The position numbers and the translations under genes were made by a program. This document shows positions 12,590 through 22,348 of a DNA stretch of 34,392 bases, in pieces. Location: NCBI GenBank assembly GCA_002699365.1, contig PAAN01000029.1, forward strand, positions 12,671-47,062. The letters are read 5' to 3'. The stretch's first letter is position 1. The number at the start of each line of letters is the position of its first letter. The notes beneath the pieces are model-generated. The model had not been told where the DNA came from. It saw only the letters and a program-made list of their open reading frames with translations, and ran no database searches. Source of the DNA: Coraliomargarita sp. (GTDB lineage Bacteria > Verrucomicrobiota > Verrucomicrobiia > Opitutales > Coraliomargaritaceae).

Positions 12590-13063
12590 ATGTCACGTCG
12601 TCGCCAAGCTGTTAAACGTCCAATTATTCCGGACCCGCGCTACAATAGCACACTAGTCACCACTTTGGTGAATATGATTATGGAGCGCGGAAAACGTACT
12701 CTTGCTCAGCGCATAGTATACACTGCTTTCCAGAAGGTAAGCGAGAAGCTAGAAAAGGGTGATCCAGTCGATCTAGTTATGGGTGCTCTTGAAAATGCCC
12801 GTCCTAAGCTCGAGGTGAAGAGTCGCCGAGTTGGTGGTGCAACGTACCAAGTTCCGGTTGAAGTCACTTTTGAGCGCCAGCAGAGTTTAGCCTTCCGCTG
12901 GATGGTTGCATCTGCGCGTAAGCGTAAGGGTGTACCGATGGCAGAAGCGCTTGCAGATGAAATTGTTGATGCCTATAATAATACAGGCGCAGTTGTTAAG
13001 AAGAAAGAAGAGACCCACCGAATGGCGCAAGCAAACCGAGCGTTTGCCCATTTACGATGGTAA
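12590..13063 (+). CDS. rpsG: 30S ribosomal protein S7
   Basis: S7 nucleates assembly of the 30S head and contacts E-site tRNA. In E. coli it is also the feedback regulator of the str operon. The product is 157 residues. It opens with MSRRRQAVKRPIIPDPRY and contains the beta-hairpin region with VGGATYQVPVEV (about residues 83-94). The leader before 12590 is very AT-rich (ATTATATTAT) and has no Shine-Dalgarno site. fusA follows after 71 bases. Confidence 0.98.
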   Translation: MSRRRQAVKRPIIPDPRYNSTLVTTLVNMIMERGKRTLAQRIVYTAFQKVSEKLEKGDPVDLVMGALENARPKLEVKSRRVGGATYQVPVEVTFERQQSLAFRWMVASARKRKGVPMAEALADEIVDAYNNTGAVVKKKEETHRMAQANRAFAHLRW

Positions 13064-13134
13064 GCTTATCTTCTGGCTGAACAAGTATACTTGGTCGGCA
13101 CCAAACTCCCGTTCTTTTACAGTCAAATCGTTTT

Positions 13135-15273
13135 ATGTCCGCAGTAGCTACAGCATCCGTTAATTCGCCGAAACGTCAGTTCCCATTAGAACATACGCGT
13201 AATATTGGTATAGCGGCGCATATTGATGCAGGCAAAACAACGACTACAGAGCGCATCCTCTTCTATGCTGGTGTCGTCCATAAAATGGGCGAAGTCCATG
13301 AAGGAAGCGCCGTGACTGACTGGATGGAGCAGGAAAGAGAGCGTGGTATTACCATCACATCTGCTGCAATTTCGTGTAATTGGACCAATGAGCACGGCTT
13401 ATTTGCAAATCAAGCACATCGAATCAATATTATTGATACTCCTGGTCACGTTGATTTTACAGCCGAGGTAGAGCGCTCTTTACGAGTCTTAGATGGCGCT
13501 ATTGGTGTTTTTTGTGCGGTTGCCGGAGTGCAACCACAGTCAGAAACTGTTTGGCGGCAAATGACCAAATATCATGTGCCACGAATTGCTTTTGTTAATA
13601 AGATGGATCGAACAGGTGCGGATTTTTATGCAGCTGTTCAATCGATGCGTGATCGTCTAGGAGCGAATGCACATCCGATCTTTTTACCAATTGGCGGCGA
13701 AGAAGATTTTAGCGGTCTAATCGATCTAGTCGCAATGGAAGCGCTAATTTATGATTCTAGCGATGCAACTGGCATGACAGTCGAAAAAACTCCAGTTCCG
13801 GCTGATTACTTGGAGCAGGCAGTCGCTTATCGTGATCAATTAATCGAAGCCTTAGCAGACTTTGATGATGACCTGGCAGAAACATTTATTGAAGGAAAAG
13901 ATCTATCCAGTGATATGATTCGAAGCGCTATTCGCAAGGCCACTGTATCCATGAATTTTTGTGGTGTGATTCCCGGTTCAGCATTTAAGAATAAGGGGGT
14001 ACAGGCTGTACTCGAGTCGGTGGTTAATTATCTACCCTGTCCGTTAGACCTACCCCCAATGTCGGGAGAAAATAGCCAGGGGGAGTCAATATCTGTTGCT
14101 CCAGATGATAGCGCGAGAGTGGCAGGGCTTGCTTTTAAGTTAATGAATGATTCGTTTGTTGGAAAATTGGTATTTTACCGAATTTATTCCGGAGAACTGC
14201 GAAAGGGCTCGGTTTTATTGAATACTCGAACTGGGAAAACTGAGCGCATTTCCCGATTGTTAGTCATGAAGGCGGATATGCGCGAAGATATAGACGTCGC
14301 TCATTCAGGCGATATATGTGCTTTAGTCGGTGCTCGTAATGTCGTGACCGGAGATACGCTTTGCACGAAAGGATATGATATACGCCTCGAGCCTCCCACC
14401 TTCCCGGAACCAGTTATCTCGATGTCTATTGAGCCAAAGACTTCAGCCGATCAAGATAAGATGGCGACCGGCTTACTACGCCTTTCCGAAGAAGATCCTA
14501 CGTTTATTGTTACTACTGATGAGGAGACTGGCCAAACTTTAATTGCTGGTATGGGTGAATTACACCTTGAGATCATTCGTGACCGCTTGTTTCGTGAATT
14601 TAAAGTAGGTGCTCAAGCGGGGAGACCTCAAATTGCTTACCGTGAAGCCTTTGGTGGCGCTTGCCAAGCAGAGGGTAAGTTTATCCGCCAAACAGGAGGT
14701 TCTGGACAGTATGGAGATGTTCGCATTACGATTGATTTACTCGAGCGTGGCCAGGGCGTCGAGATTATCGATAAGACTGTTAACGGTAGCATCCCTAAAG
14801 AATTTATTCAGCCTGCGCTAGATGGTATTCGCGAAGCTGCTCGCAATGGTACAATTTGTGGTTACCCGGTAGTCGATTTTAAAGCGACTCTGTGTGGGGG
14901 TTCTTTCCACGAGGTCGATTCTTCTGACATGGCATTTAAAATGGCTGGTACATTTGCATTTCGTGAAGCAATGGAAAAAAGCAGTCCTATCGTACTGGAA
15001 CCGATGATGTCGGTAGAAGTAGAGACACCAGAGCAGTACCAAGGAGATATTATGGGCGATCTTAATCGCCGCCGTGGACAAATTCGTAATGTTGCTAACA
15101 AAGAGGCATTTGCTCAAGTTTCAGCGCTAGTTCCACTTGCAGAAATGTTTGGTTACTCGACGATTGTTCGCTCATTGAGTAAGGGTCGCGCCTCCTACAG
15201 TATGGAGCCCGAGTGTTTCGAAGAAGTGCCACCAAATATTCTTAAAGCTATCAAAGAAAAAACCTATGGATAG
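13135..15273 (+). CDS. fusA: Elongation factor G
   Basis: EF-G is the GTPase that drives translocation and, with RRF, ribosome recycling. The product is 712 residues. Its GTP-binding motifs are AHIDAGKT (28-35), the switch I segment [14 protein letters not shown] (from residue 101) and NKMD (155-158). Domain IV carries [11 protein letters not shown] and GYPVVDF, and domain V carries [20 protein letters not shown]. The loop reads GGSGQYG where E. coli has GGRGQYG; similar variants occur in other EF-Gs. The str-operon position supports the housekeeping EF-G assignment rather than a paralogue. Confidence 0.97.
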   Translation: MSAVATASVNSPKRQFPLEHTRNIGIAAHIDAGKTTTTERILFYAGVVHKMGEVHEGSAVTDWMEQERERGITITSAAISCNWTNEHGLFANQAHRINIIDTPGHVDFTAEVERSLRVLDGAIGVFCAVAGVQPQSETVWRQMTKYHVPRIAFVNKMDRTGADFYAAVQSMRDRLGANAHPIFLPIGGEEDFSGLIDLVAMEALIYDSSDATGMTVEKTPVPADYLEQAVAYRDQLIEALADFDDDLAETFIEGKDLSSDMIRSAIRKATVSMNFCGVIPGSAFKNKGVQAVLESVVNYLPCPLDLPPMSGENSQGESISVAPDDSARVAGLAFKLMNDSFVGKLVFYRIYSGELRKGSVLLNTRTGKTERISRLLVMKADMREDIDVAHSGDICALVGARNVVTGDTLCTKGYDIRLEPPTFPEPVISMSIEPKTSADQDKMATGLLRLSEEDPTFIVTTDEETGQTLIAGMGELHLEIIRDRLFREFKVGAQAGRPQIAYREAFGGACQAEGKFIRQTGGSGQYGDVRITIDLLERGQGVEIIDKTVNGSIPKEFIQPALDGIREAARNGTICGYPVVDFKATLCGGSFHEVDSSDMAFKMAGTFAFREAMEKSSPIVLEPMMSVEVETPEQYQGDIMGDLNRRRGQIRNVANKEAFAQVSALVPLAEMFGYSTIVRSLSKGRASYSMEPECFEEVPPNILKAIKEKTYG

Positions 15274-15393
15274 ACTACTTTTAGCGGCTCGCTGCATGCA
15301 ACCATTGAAAACTAGAGAATTTTCTTAAATTTTAATTTAATAACTAAATAACAAAATAACTAAACAATTACATTAAACCTATTATAAATTATT

Positions 15394-15702
15394 ATGAGTG
15401 CACCACGTATACGTATTCGCCTTAAAGGCTTTGATTATCGCGTCATAGATCAGTCTGCTATGGACATAGTAGAGACCGCTAAGCGCTCTGGCGCCCGTGT
15501 TTCTGGGCCTATTCCAGTTCCAACTCGTATCGAGAAGTTCACCGTAAATCGCTCGGTACATGTCAATAAAAAGTCCATGGAACAATTCGAAGTGCGTACA
15601 CACAAGCGTTTGATTGATATTATTGAGCCGACCGCAGCAACAGTAGATGAGCTTAAAAAGCTCAATTTACCTGCTGGTGTTGATATTTCTATCAATGTTT
15701 AG
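15394..15702 (+). CDS. rpsJ: 30S ribosomal protein S10
   Basis: S10 is a 30S head protein that can also pair with NusB in antitermination complexes. The product is 102 residues with the family signatures [13 protein letters not shown] and [14 protein letters not shown]. It follows fusA directly after a 120-base spacer whose last 80 bases are almost entirely A and T. No tuf copy lies between them. The start has no Shine-Dalgarno site and sits in TTATTATG. A 129-base spacer precedes rplC. Confidence 0.98.
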   Translation: MSAPRIRIRLKGFDYRVIDQSAMDIVETAKRSGARVSGPIPVPTRIEKFTVNRSVHVNKKSMEQFEVRTHKRLIDIIEPTAATVDELKKLNLPAGVDISINV

Positions 15703-15706
15703 TTGA

Positions 15707-15740
15707 CGCCCGCTCAAAAAGTCCCTTTTTTCGCCCGCTC
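15707..15740 (+). repeat. Short direct repeat in the rpsJ-rplC spacer
   Basis: CGCCCGCTC occurs at 15707-15715 and again at 15732-15740, separated by an A/T-rich stretch ending in a run of T. Just after it, TCGCT and AGCGA can pair as a small hairpin. In E. coli the L4-responsive leader lies before rpsJ, whereas here the structured spacer lies after it. A regulatory role is unproven. Confidence 0.35.
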
Positions 15741-15831
15741 GCTATCACTAAAAGCGATTATTCCACATTTTTAACTCCCTAATGCAGGTTTAATTTAAAC
15801 GGCGCTCACGCACCACCTGCCACTTAGTATC

Positions 15832-16470
15832 ATGAACGTAGCCTTACTCGGTAAAAAGATAGGTATGACACAGGTATTCGACGATTCAAATCGTCTTATT
15901 CCTGTTACAGTCATCGAAGCAGGACCTTGTCCGGTCACCCAAGTCAAGTCATTGGATTTAGATGGGTATGACGCAGTTCAAATTGGATACCGTCCACAAA
16001 AAGAGCACCGTCTTTCTAAGGCAGCGATTGGTCACTTTAATAAAGCTGGGGTTGAGCCACAGTCCGAGCTTCAAGAGTTTCGCACCAACGGTGAAGGCGA
16101 GCTGAACGTTGGCGATGTTCTCACTGTAGAGAAGTTTGAAGCCGGACAAAAAATAGATGTTGTTGGAACTTCGAAAGGCCATGGTTTTCAAGGTGTCGTC
16201 AAGCGCTATGGTTTTGCAGGAGGCCCCGCCTCTCACGGTTCTATGTTTCACCGCCGAGGTGGTTCGTACGGAATGTGCCAATGGCCAGGGCATGTTATTA
16301 AGGGCAAAAAAATGCCAGGTCACATGGGTGACAAACAACGTACCGTTCAAAATCTTACTATTGTGAAGGTCGTCCCAGAAAAGAACTTAATTCTTATTAA
16401 GGGTAGTGTCCCAGGCTCTCGCGGCAGCATGCTGACCGTCCGTACCGCAGTAAAAAACAAGACTGCATAG
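15832..16470 (+). CDS. rplC: 50S ribosomal protein L3
   Basis: L3 is an early assembly protein of the large subunit whose long loop reaches toward the peptidyl transferase centre. The product is 212 residues. It starts with the typical LLGKKIGMTQVF and contains the loop region GGSYGMCQWPGHVIKGKKMPGH. Gln150 lies at the position of the glutamine methylated by PrmB in E. coli. No Shine-Dalgarno site is evident at the start. rplD follows after 23 bases. Confidence 0.97.
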   Translation: MNVALLGKKIGMTQVFDDSNRLIPVTVIEAGPCPVTQVKSLDLDGYDAVQIGYRPQKEHRLSKAAIGHFNKAGVEPQSELQEFRTNGEGELNVGDVLTVEKFEAGQKIDVVGTSKGHGFQGVVKRYGFAGGPASHGSMFHRRGGSYGMCQWPGHVIKGKKMPGHMGDKQRTVQNLTIVKVVPEKNLILIKGSVPGSRGSMLTVRTAVKNKTA

Positions 16471-16493
16471 GCTTTTACACGGAGATATATTAG

Positions 16494-17129
16494 ATGAAAC
16501 TTAAATTATTCTCAGCGGACGGGACGAAGAGCGAAGACAAAGATTTCGTCTCATTCCCTACATTTGATGATGACAAAGGTGTTGCTGCCTTACGCCAAGT
16601 CGTGATTGCGCACCAAGCTAACCGTCGTCAGGGAACAGCCTCTACGAAAACTCGTGCAGAAGTTGCGGGGTCAGGCAAAAAACTCTTCCGCCAAAAGGGT
16701 AGTGGTACAGCCCGCCAAGGTACACGCCGCGTCCCGCACCAACGTCATGGTGGTATTGCGCATGGTCCTAAGCCACGTGATTTCTCGCAGAAGATCAATC
16801 GTAAGATGAAGAGCCTAGCCTTTCAACGTGCTCTTTTTGAGCGCGCGACAGATGGTGGCATCTGCGTTATTGAATCGATTCAAATTAATGAACCGAAGAC
16901 TGCATTATTTACTAAAGTGCTAACTTCAGTTTTACCAAAACACGGTAAAGTACTAATTATTGATGATGCTTTCGAAAACAATGCCGCACTCGCTGCGCGT
17001 AATATTGATGGCGTATCGATGACAGAAGCAGGCAATCTAAGTACACTAGATGTCGTGCGTTACCGACAAATTCTCGTCAGTGCTAAGGGCATTGAAACTA
17101 TACTAGCTCGTGCTAACGGAGGCGAATAA
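16494..17129 (+). CDS. rplD: 50S ribosomal protein L4
   Basis: L4 lines part of the peptide exit tunnel. In enterobacteria it represses the S10 operon. The product is 211 residues. The extended tunnel loop contains KLFRQKGSGTARQGTRRVPH (about residues 62-81), the most conserved region of the family. A GGAG site lies before the ATG (CACGGAGATATATTAGATG). rplW starts 2 bases after its stop, and the GGAGG just before that stop probably serves rplW, implying coupled translation. Confidence 0.98.
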   Translation: MKLKLFSADGTKSEDKDFVSFPTFDDDKGVAALRQVVIAHQANRRQGTASTKTRAEVAGSGKKLFRQKGSGTARQGTRRVPHQRHGGIAHGPKPRDFSQKINRKMKSLAFQRALFERATDGGICVIESIQINEPKTALFTKVLTSVLPKHGKVLIIDDAFENNAALAARNIDGVSMTEAGNLSTLDVVRYRQILVSAKGIETILARANGGE

Positions 17130-17131
17130 TT

Positions 17132-17422
17132 ATGATTATTCCTGATAAAATTCTTCGCGAATATCGCGTCACAGAGAAAGCTGCTAATTTAGCCGCTAAT
17201 TTAAATCAATACACTTTTGAAGTGGCACCCAATGCCAATCGTAAGGAGATAGCTGAGGCTGTCGAAAAACTCTTTAATGTGACTGTAACAAGCGTTAACA
17301 CGCTAATTAAAAAGCCTAAGGTTAAGATAGACAGGTCGCGCCGCGGCCGTCCAGGCACTAAAGGTGGTCACAAAAAAGCTATCGTCACCCTAAAAGATGG
17401 CGATGCTATCGAATTAGTTTAA
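17132..17422 (+). CDS. rplW: 50S ribosomal protein L23
   Basis: L23 surrounds the tunnel exit and is the docking site for trigger factor and signal recognition particle. The product is 96 residues. It has the N-terminal VTEKAANLAANLNQYTFEV segment and the C-terminal extended loop GRRPGTKGGHKKAIVTL-like region (about residues 71-87, here beginning RGRPGTKGG). The start is preceded by GGAGG inside the end of rplD. The spacing of 2 bases before and 20 after points to one message. Confidence 0.97.
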   Translation: MIIPDKILREYRVTEKAANLAANLNQYTFEVAPNANRKEIAEAVEKLFNVTVTSVNTLIKKPKVKIDRSRRGRPGTKGGHKKAIVTLKDGDAIELV

Positions 17423-17442
17423 AATATAGGAGATAATACAAA

Positions 17443-18288
<846 letters not shown>

Positions 18289-18304
18289 TTACTGATTTTA
18301 AGTT

Positions 18305-18571
18305 ATGTCACGTTCCGTAAAAAAAGGTTTCTTTGTTGATCCGCACCTAGCTAAAAAGGTCGAAGCAGCACAGTCCAGCAATGATCGTAAACCGATTCAG
18401 ACCTGGTCGCGCCGTTCGACTATCACTCCTGATTTTGTGGGGCTTAATTTCAGTGTTCACAATGGGCGCAGTTTTTTGCCAGTTTATGTCACTGAAAATA
18501 TGGTAGGGCACAAGCTAGGTGAATTCTCTCCAACACGTACTTTTAAGTCTCATCAAGCGGGTAATAAATAA
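18305..18571 (+). CDS. rpsS: 30S ribosomal protein S19
   Basis: S19 is a 30S head protein that contacts S13 and the A-site finger bridge. The product is 88 residues with the signatures [26 protein letters not shown] and [19 protein letters not shown]. In nearly all bacteria its next neighbour is rplV. Here a 126-codon gene of unknown function comes first, 27 bases downstream. No Shine-Dalgarno site is visible at its start. Confidence 0.98.
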   Translation: MSRSVKKGFFVDPHLAKKVEAAQSSNDRKPIQTWSRRSTITPDFVGLNFSVHNGRSFLPVYVTENMVGHKLGEFSPTRTFKSHQAGNK

Positions 18572-18598
18572 GTTAATCTATTTTTACTGCATTTTATA

Positions 18599-18979
18599 AT
18601 GTCCTTTGCATCTACATATCGCCCAATAAAGCTATTTTGCCTGCTAGCCCTCAGTGGTGCAGTACTCAGTGGTAGCATTGTTGTCGAGAACGAGCGCCCT
18701 AACTTCGTTAAGGAAAGTATATTTAGTCCAAATACCGCTACTGTCGCGTCAGTTGTTCCATCGCTTAATGCCGATATCGTCGTCCTCGACGGTGGGTTGG
18801 AGCAAGGACTTCGTCACGGTATGGTATGCTCCATCAATCGCGGATTTCTATCTATCGGCGAACTTATTATCATCGAATCCAGAAGCGACTGTTCGGCAGG
18901 GCTAATTTTAGAACTCGCCGAAGATGCGACTATTCAAACGGGTGATATCGCCCGCGTTAAAGTAATTACAACTAGTTGA
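18599..18979 (+). CDS. Exported or membrane-anchored protein of unknown function inserted between rpsS and rplV
   Basis: I do not recognise this gene by name. The 126-residue product has a basic-then-hydrophobic N-terminus (basic Arg8/Lys11, hydrophobic stretch about 12-29). That stretch looks like a signal peptide without a clear Ala-X-Ala site, or a membrane anchor. After a linker, residues 48-122 look like a small beta-barrel: DGGLEQGLRHGMVC (64-77), a Gly-rich turn with IGEL, then IQTGDIARV (112-120). That pattern resembles the C-terminal domain of FlgT or MreC-like periplasmic barrels; this is an inference from motif style only. It sits 27 bases after rpsS and 6 before rplV on the same strand, so it is almost certainly co-transcribed with the S10 genes. 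No Shine-Dalgarno site is seen. Confidence 0.85.
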   Translation: MSFASTYRPIKLFCLLALSGAVLSGSIVVENERPNFVKESIFSPNTATVASVVPSLNADIVVLDGGLEQGLRHGMVCSINRGFLSIGELIIIESRSDCSAGLILELAEDATIQTGDIARVKVITTS

Positions 18980-18985
18980 ACTACA

Positions 18986-19321
18986 ATGCAGGTCCAAGCC
19001 TATACTAAATATGCTCGTATGTCGCCGGTGAAGGTGCGCGAGATCACGCGTGCCATTCAAGGACGTAACGCAGCTGAAGCAGTTGAAATATTACGCTTTA
19101 TTCCACGTAAATCTGCACGCCTTGTTAGCAAGACACTTCAGTCAGCGATAGCTAATGCAGAAAACAATAATAATTTATCTTCCGACACGCTGACGATTGA
19201 ATCAGCAACTGTTGAACAGGGTCCAGCATTCAAGCGCTTTCGCCCAGCAGCTCGTGGCTCGGCGCATCCGTACAAAAAACGTACAAGCAACATCCGAATT
19301 GTATTAACTGATCAAGCTTAG
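18986..19321 (+). CDS. rplV: 50S ribosomal protein L22
   Basis: L22 binds all domains of 23S rRNA, and its beta-hairpin lines the exit tunnel. The product is 111 residues. Signatures include YARMSPVKVREITRAIQGR and the hairpin region FKRFRPAARGSAHPYKKRTS (about 81-100). Its ATG lies 6 bases after the stop of the unknown exported gene. Ribosomes finishing that gene could therefore restart here, making rplV translation dependent on it. No Shine-Dalgarno site lies upstream. Confidence 0.97.
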   Translation: MQVQAYTKYARMSPVKVREITRAIQGRNAAEAVEILRFIPRKSARLVSKTLQSAIANAENNNNLSSDTLTIESATVEQGPAFKRFRPAARGSAHPYKKRTSNIRIVLTDQA

Positions 19322-19339
19322 ACTTTAAATAACTTCTTT

Positions 19340-19972
19340 ATGGGACAAAAAACTCATCCGATTGGCTTCCGCCTCGCAGTAACTCGCGATTGGGACTCCC
19401 GCTGGTACGCATCCAAGCAGGATTTTCCAACCTACCTCAAAGAGGATCATACGATCCGTACTTTTCTCGAGAAAAAGTTACGTTATGCCTCAGTGCCGCG
19501 TATTTTTATTGAGCGAGCATCTGGGCGAATACGCGTGAAGATTTTCACTGCACGTCCAGGAGTCGTTATTGGTCGCAAGGGTCAGGAACTCGACAAGCTG
19601 AAGATGGAGCTCAACAAAAAAGTTGGTAAGGACGTTATGCTTGATATTCAAGAAGTGAAGCGACCAGATTTATCTGCACAGTTAGTGGCAGAGAATGTAG
19701 CTTTACAATTAGAGCGCCGCATTGCTTTTCGCCGTGCGATGAAGCGCGCAGTGCAAACTACCATGGCAATGGGCGCTGATGGGATTCGTATTCAATGTGG
19801 CGGTCGACTTGGTGGTGCTGATATCGCACGCACCGAGCAGCAACGTATGGGTAAGGTTCCACTACAAACACTACGGGCGCAAATCAACTATGGGTTTAGC
19901 GAAGCGAGCACTGTCTATGGTATCATCGGGGTGAAGTGCTGGATATGCCTACCGGATGAAGAAGAAATTTAA
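19340..19972 (+). CDS. rpsC: 30S ribosomal protein S3
   Basis: S3 forms part of the mRNA entry tunnel and its helicase activity. The product is 210 residues. It begins [12 protein letters not shown]. The KH domain carries the GxxG-type loop IGRKGQ (77-82), and the C-terminal domain carries [12 protein letters not shown]. The C-terminus ends shortly after [10 protein letters not shown], so it lacks the longer tail seen in E. coli (233 residues). rplP follows after 34 bases. Confidence 0.98.
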   Translation: MGQKTHPIGFRLAVTRDWDSRWYASKQDFPTYLKEDHTIRTFLEKKLRYASVPRIFIERASGRIRVKIFTARPGVVIGRKGQELDKLKMELNKKVGKDVMLDIQEVKRPDLSAQLVAENVALQLERRIAFRRAMKRAVQTTMAMGADGIRIQCGGRLGGADIARTEQQRMGKVPLQTLRAQINYGFSEASTVYGIIGVKCWICLPDEEEI

Positions 19973-20006
19973 CCTAATTTATTGTAACACTTAATACTAG
20001 CGATCC

Positions 20007-20423
20007 ATGGCATTACTCCCATCACGCACTAAATACCGCAAGGTTCACAAGGGCCGTATTTACGGAACTGCACAAAAAGGCAACACTTTGTCTTTTGGTG
20101 ACTTCGGTATTCAATCTCTTTCTCGTGGGCGCATGACTTCCCAGCAAATTGAAGCAGCTCGTGTGGCAATGACACGTAGCCTCAAGCGAAAAGGTAAAGT
20201 TTGGATCCGTGTTTTCCCTCACAAGCCAGTCACAAAAAAGCCAGCGGAAACTCGTATGGGTAAAGGTAAAGGTGGAGTGGAAAGATGGGTTGCAGTTATT
20301 AAGCCCGGCACAATGCTCTTTGAGATTGCCGGTTGTTCAGTCACTGCAGCACGTGAAGCATTGCGCCTTGCTGATACAAAGCTCCCATTTCGTTGTCGAT
20401 TTGTATCCCGTGACGAAAATTAG
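20007..20423 (+). CDS. rplP: 50S ribosomal protein L16
   Basis: L16 helps shape the A-site tRNA binding region of the large subunit. The product is 138 residues. It starts [17 protein letters not shown] and carries [17 protein letters not shown], the conserved loop near the peptidyl transferase centre. The arginine modified by RoxA in E. coli lies close to this loop. The start has no Shine-Dalgarno site. Order and spacing (34 bases before, 35 after) are normal for the S10 group. Confidence 0.98.
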   Translation: MALLPSRTKYRKVHKGRIYGTAQKGNTLSFGDFGIQSLSRGRMTSQQIEAARVAMTRSLKRKGKVWIRVFPHKPVTKKPAETRMGKGKGGVERWVAVIKPGTMLFEIAGCSVTAAREALRLADTKLPFRCRFVSRDEN

Positions 20424-20458
20424 TACCCTATAACAGAAATTTATTAAGCAATTTAATT

Positions 20459-20662
20459 ATGAATACAAAAGACATACGCGAAATGTCAGAAGCTGAAATA
20501 GAAAAAAAGCTGCGTGAAACCCGTGACTCACAAGTTACGCTGCGCATGAAAAAGCAGACCGGTCAGGTGGAACACCCGCACGAATTCACTCAATTACGCC
20601 GTGATATCGCGCGTCTTGAAACTATACTTACAGAGAAGAAATTGGCTGGCGCCAATTCCTAA
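20459..20662 (+). CDS. rpmC: 50S ribosomal protein L29
   Basis: L29 sits at the tunnel exit next to L23. The product is a 67-residue, largely helical protein. It opens with the family-typical DIREMSEAEIEKKLRETR and ends with IARLETILTEKK. Length and order (rplP-rpmC-rpsQ) are standard. The upstream leader is A/T-rich with no clear Shine-Dalgarno site. Confidence 0.95.
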   Translation: MNTKDIREMSEAEIEKKLRETRDSQVTLRMKKQTGQVEHPHEFTQLRRDIARLETILTEKKLAGANS

Positions 20663-20682
20663 TCACAAGCCATTAATTTGAT

Positions 20683-20976
20683 ATGTCAGAAGCTACACCC
20701 AATACTCGTAACTCTCGAAAGTCATTGATTGGTGAAGTCACCAGTTCATCTGGTGATAAGACAATTAAAGTTACTTACTTTTATAAAACACCGCACCCAC
20801 TCTACCGCAAAGAGATTAAGCGAAAGACTGTGGTCCACGCTCACGATGCAGAAAATGAATGCGGCATCGGCGATAAGGTTGAAATCATGGAGACGCGCCC
20901 TTTGAGCAAGCTGAAGCGCTGGCGTGTGACCCGCGTAATAGAACGCGCACCCAAGATTGGTGGAGATGCTGCTTAA
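20683..20976 (+). CDS. rpsQ: 30S ribosomal protein S17
   Basis: S17 is a primary rRNA-binding protein of the 30S body with an OB fold. The product is 97 residues. The core runs from about residue 14 (IGEVTSSSGDKTIKV), with KTPHPLYRKEIKR and GIGDKVEIMETRPLSK further on. An N-terminal extension of about 12 polar residues precedes the core. It starts 20 bases after rpmC and closes the S10 group; a 51-base spacer precedes rplN. Confidence 0.97.
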   Translation: MSEATPNTRNSRKSLIGEVTSSSGDKTIKVTYFYKTPHPLYRKEIKRKTVVHAHDAENECGIGDKVEIMETRPLSKLKRWRVTRVIERAPKIGGDAA

Positions 20977-21027
20977 TTTACAAACAAATTGTTATAAAAT
21001 TTAATACCCAAACGGAGAATTTAAGTC

Positions 21028-21390
21028 ATGATTCAAATGAATAGCCGCGTTTTTATAGCGGACAACACCGGTGCTAAATCTGCCGAAATGATCCGCCGCC
21101 TAGGACAGAATAAGAAGACTGCTTCTGTTGGTGATGTGATTGTATGCAATGTTAAGGAAGCCTCGACGGATTCATCTGTAAAAAAAGGTGAGGTAGTTAA
21201 GGCTGTGGTTGTGCGCACTGTAGCACCTATTCGCCGGGGCGACGGAAGTTACCTGCGTTTTGACAACAATGCTGCAGTCATTATTAATACGGACGGAAAT
21301 CCGAAGGGAACACGAATATTTGGTCCAGTAGCTAGGGAGCTGCGTGCCAAGTATATGAAGATTATTTCACTAGCACCCGAGGTATTATAG
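21028..21390 (+). CDS. rplN: 50S ribosomal protein L14
   Basis: L14 forms part of the intersubunit bridge and binds the silencing factor RsfS. The product is 120 residues, close to the usual 122. It begins [17 protein letters not shown] and contains [12 protein letters not shown] and [21 protein letters not shown] site lies before the ATG (AACGGAGAATTTAAGTC). It begins the spc group and is followed by rplX after only 2 bases, so the two are probably coupled. Confidence 0.98.
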   Translation: MIQMNSRVFIADNTGAKSAEMIRRLGQNKKTASVGDVIVCNVKEASTDSSVKKGEVVKAVVVRTVAPIRRGDGSYLRFDNNAAVIINTDGNPKGTRIFGPVARELRAKYMKIISLAPEVL

Positions 21391-21392
21391 TT

Positions 21393-21635
21393 ATGGCAAA
21401 AGTAATTAAACGCGAACAAGAAGTAGTCGTCATTAGTGGCGCTCACCGTGGTAAGCGAGGTAAAGTACTCGAAGTTAAGGCGGGTGAAAAAATTCTCGTT
21501 GAGGGGGTCAACTTAGTTACTAAGTATGAGCGTAAGACTCAGGATAACCCGGATGGCGGGTCTGTGGAAAAAGAGGCTCCCTTACACTACTCAAATGTTA
21601 TGCTTGCTGAAAAGTATGACGCCAAAAAGAAATAA
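21393..21635 (+). CDS. rplX: 50S ribosomal protein L24
   Basis: L24 is an assembly-initiator protein located near the tunnel exit. The product is 80 residues, shorter than the usual 100 or so. The KOW motif is present ([16 protein letters not shown], about residues 13-28), followed by [12 protein letters not shown]. The C-terminal part is short, and the cysteine pair found in some L24 proteins is absent. A 94-base spacer with a possible GC hairpin follows before rplE. Confidence 0.95.
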   Translation: MAKVIKREQEVVVISGAHRGKRGKVLEVKAGEKILVEGVNLVTKYERKTQDNPDGGSVEKEAPLHYSNVMLAEKYDAKKK

Positions 21636-21729
21636 TTTACGAAACACTACTATAGTTATTCTACTAATAATTTTAAAATAATCAAAAACTCCAAACCGCA
21701 TCCCGGGTCGGTAATCCGGCTGTATTAAA

Positions 21730-22329
21730 ATGGAACAAGCACTCCTACAGAAACATTACAACGACACAGTCGTTCCCGCACTTAAAGAGAAGTTCGGTTA
21801 TACGAACGGGCACATTGTACCTACGGTTAATAAGATCGTGATCAATTCAGGATTTAGCGCAACCGCAGATAAAAATCATGCGACTTATGTGAACGATGAA
21901 ATCACAAAGATTTCTGGTCAGCGTCCGATAATTACAAAAGCCAAATTAAGTATTTCGAATTTTAAATTAAGGGAAGGTCAACCAATTGGTTGTAAAGTTA
22001 CATTACGTGGACGCAGTATGTATGATTTCATGTTGCGATTGATAAATGTTGCACTGCCTTGCATACGTGACTTTCGCGGTGTCCCTGTGAAGTTTGATGG
22101 TCAAGGTAACTACACCCTAGGAATTTCTGACCACACTATATTTCCGGAAGTCAGCGCTGAAGGTAATTCGGCTACAATTGGTATGGATATATCATTTACT
22201 ACTTCCGCAAATTCTGATGAAGAAGGCCGTGAACTGCTCCGTTTATTTGGCATGCCCTTCCGGAAATCTTCTTCAGAAGTTGCAGCCGAAGAAGCTGCCG
22301 CTAAAGAAGCAGAAACTGCTGACGCTTAA
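21730..22329 (+). CDS. rplE: 50S ribosomal protein L5
   Basis: L5 binds 5S rRNA and contacts the 30S head. The product is 199 residues, about 15-20 longer than usual. The core includes [32 protein letters not shown] and the C-terminal [16 protein letters not shown]. The extra length is an alanine/glutamate-rich acidic tail (about 180-199). The start lacks a Shine-Dalgarno site. A CCGG/CCGG hairpin with a 9-base loop lies at 21703-21719, 10 bases before the ATG. In E. coli, S8 binds mRNA at about this position. Confidence 0.97.
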   Translation: MEQALLQKHYNDTVVPALKEKFGYTNGHIVPTVNKIVINSGFSATADKNHATYVNDEITKISGQRPIITKAKLSISNFKLREGQPIGCKVTLRGRSMYDFMLRLINVALPCIRDFRGVPVKFDGQGNYTLGISDHTIFPEVSAEGNSATIGMDISFTTSANSDEEGRELLRLFGMPFRKSSSEVAAEEAAAKEAETADA

Positions 22330-22348
22330 TTTTAATACTTTTTATATC

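Noticed and set aside
22178..22348. Upstream ATG extending rpsN by 57 codons
   Set aside because: It lies inside rplE in another frame. The S14 family start is the ATG at 22349.
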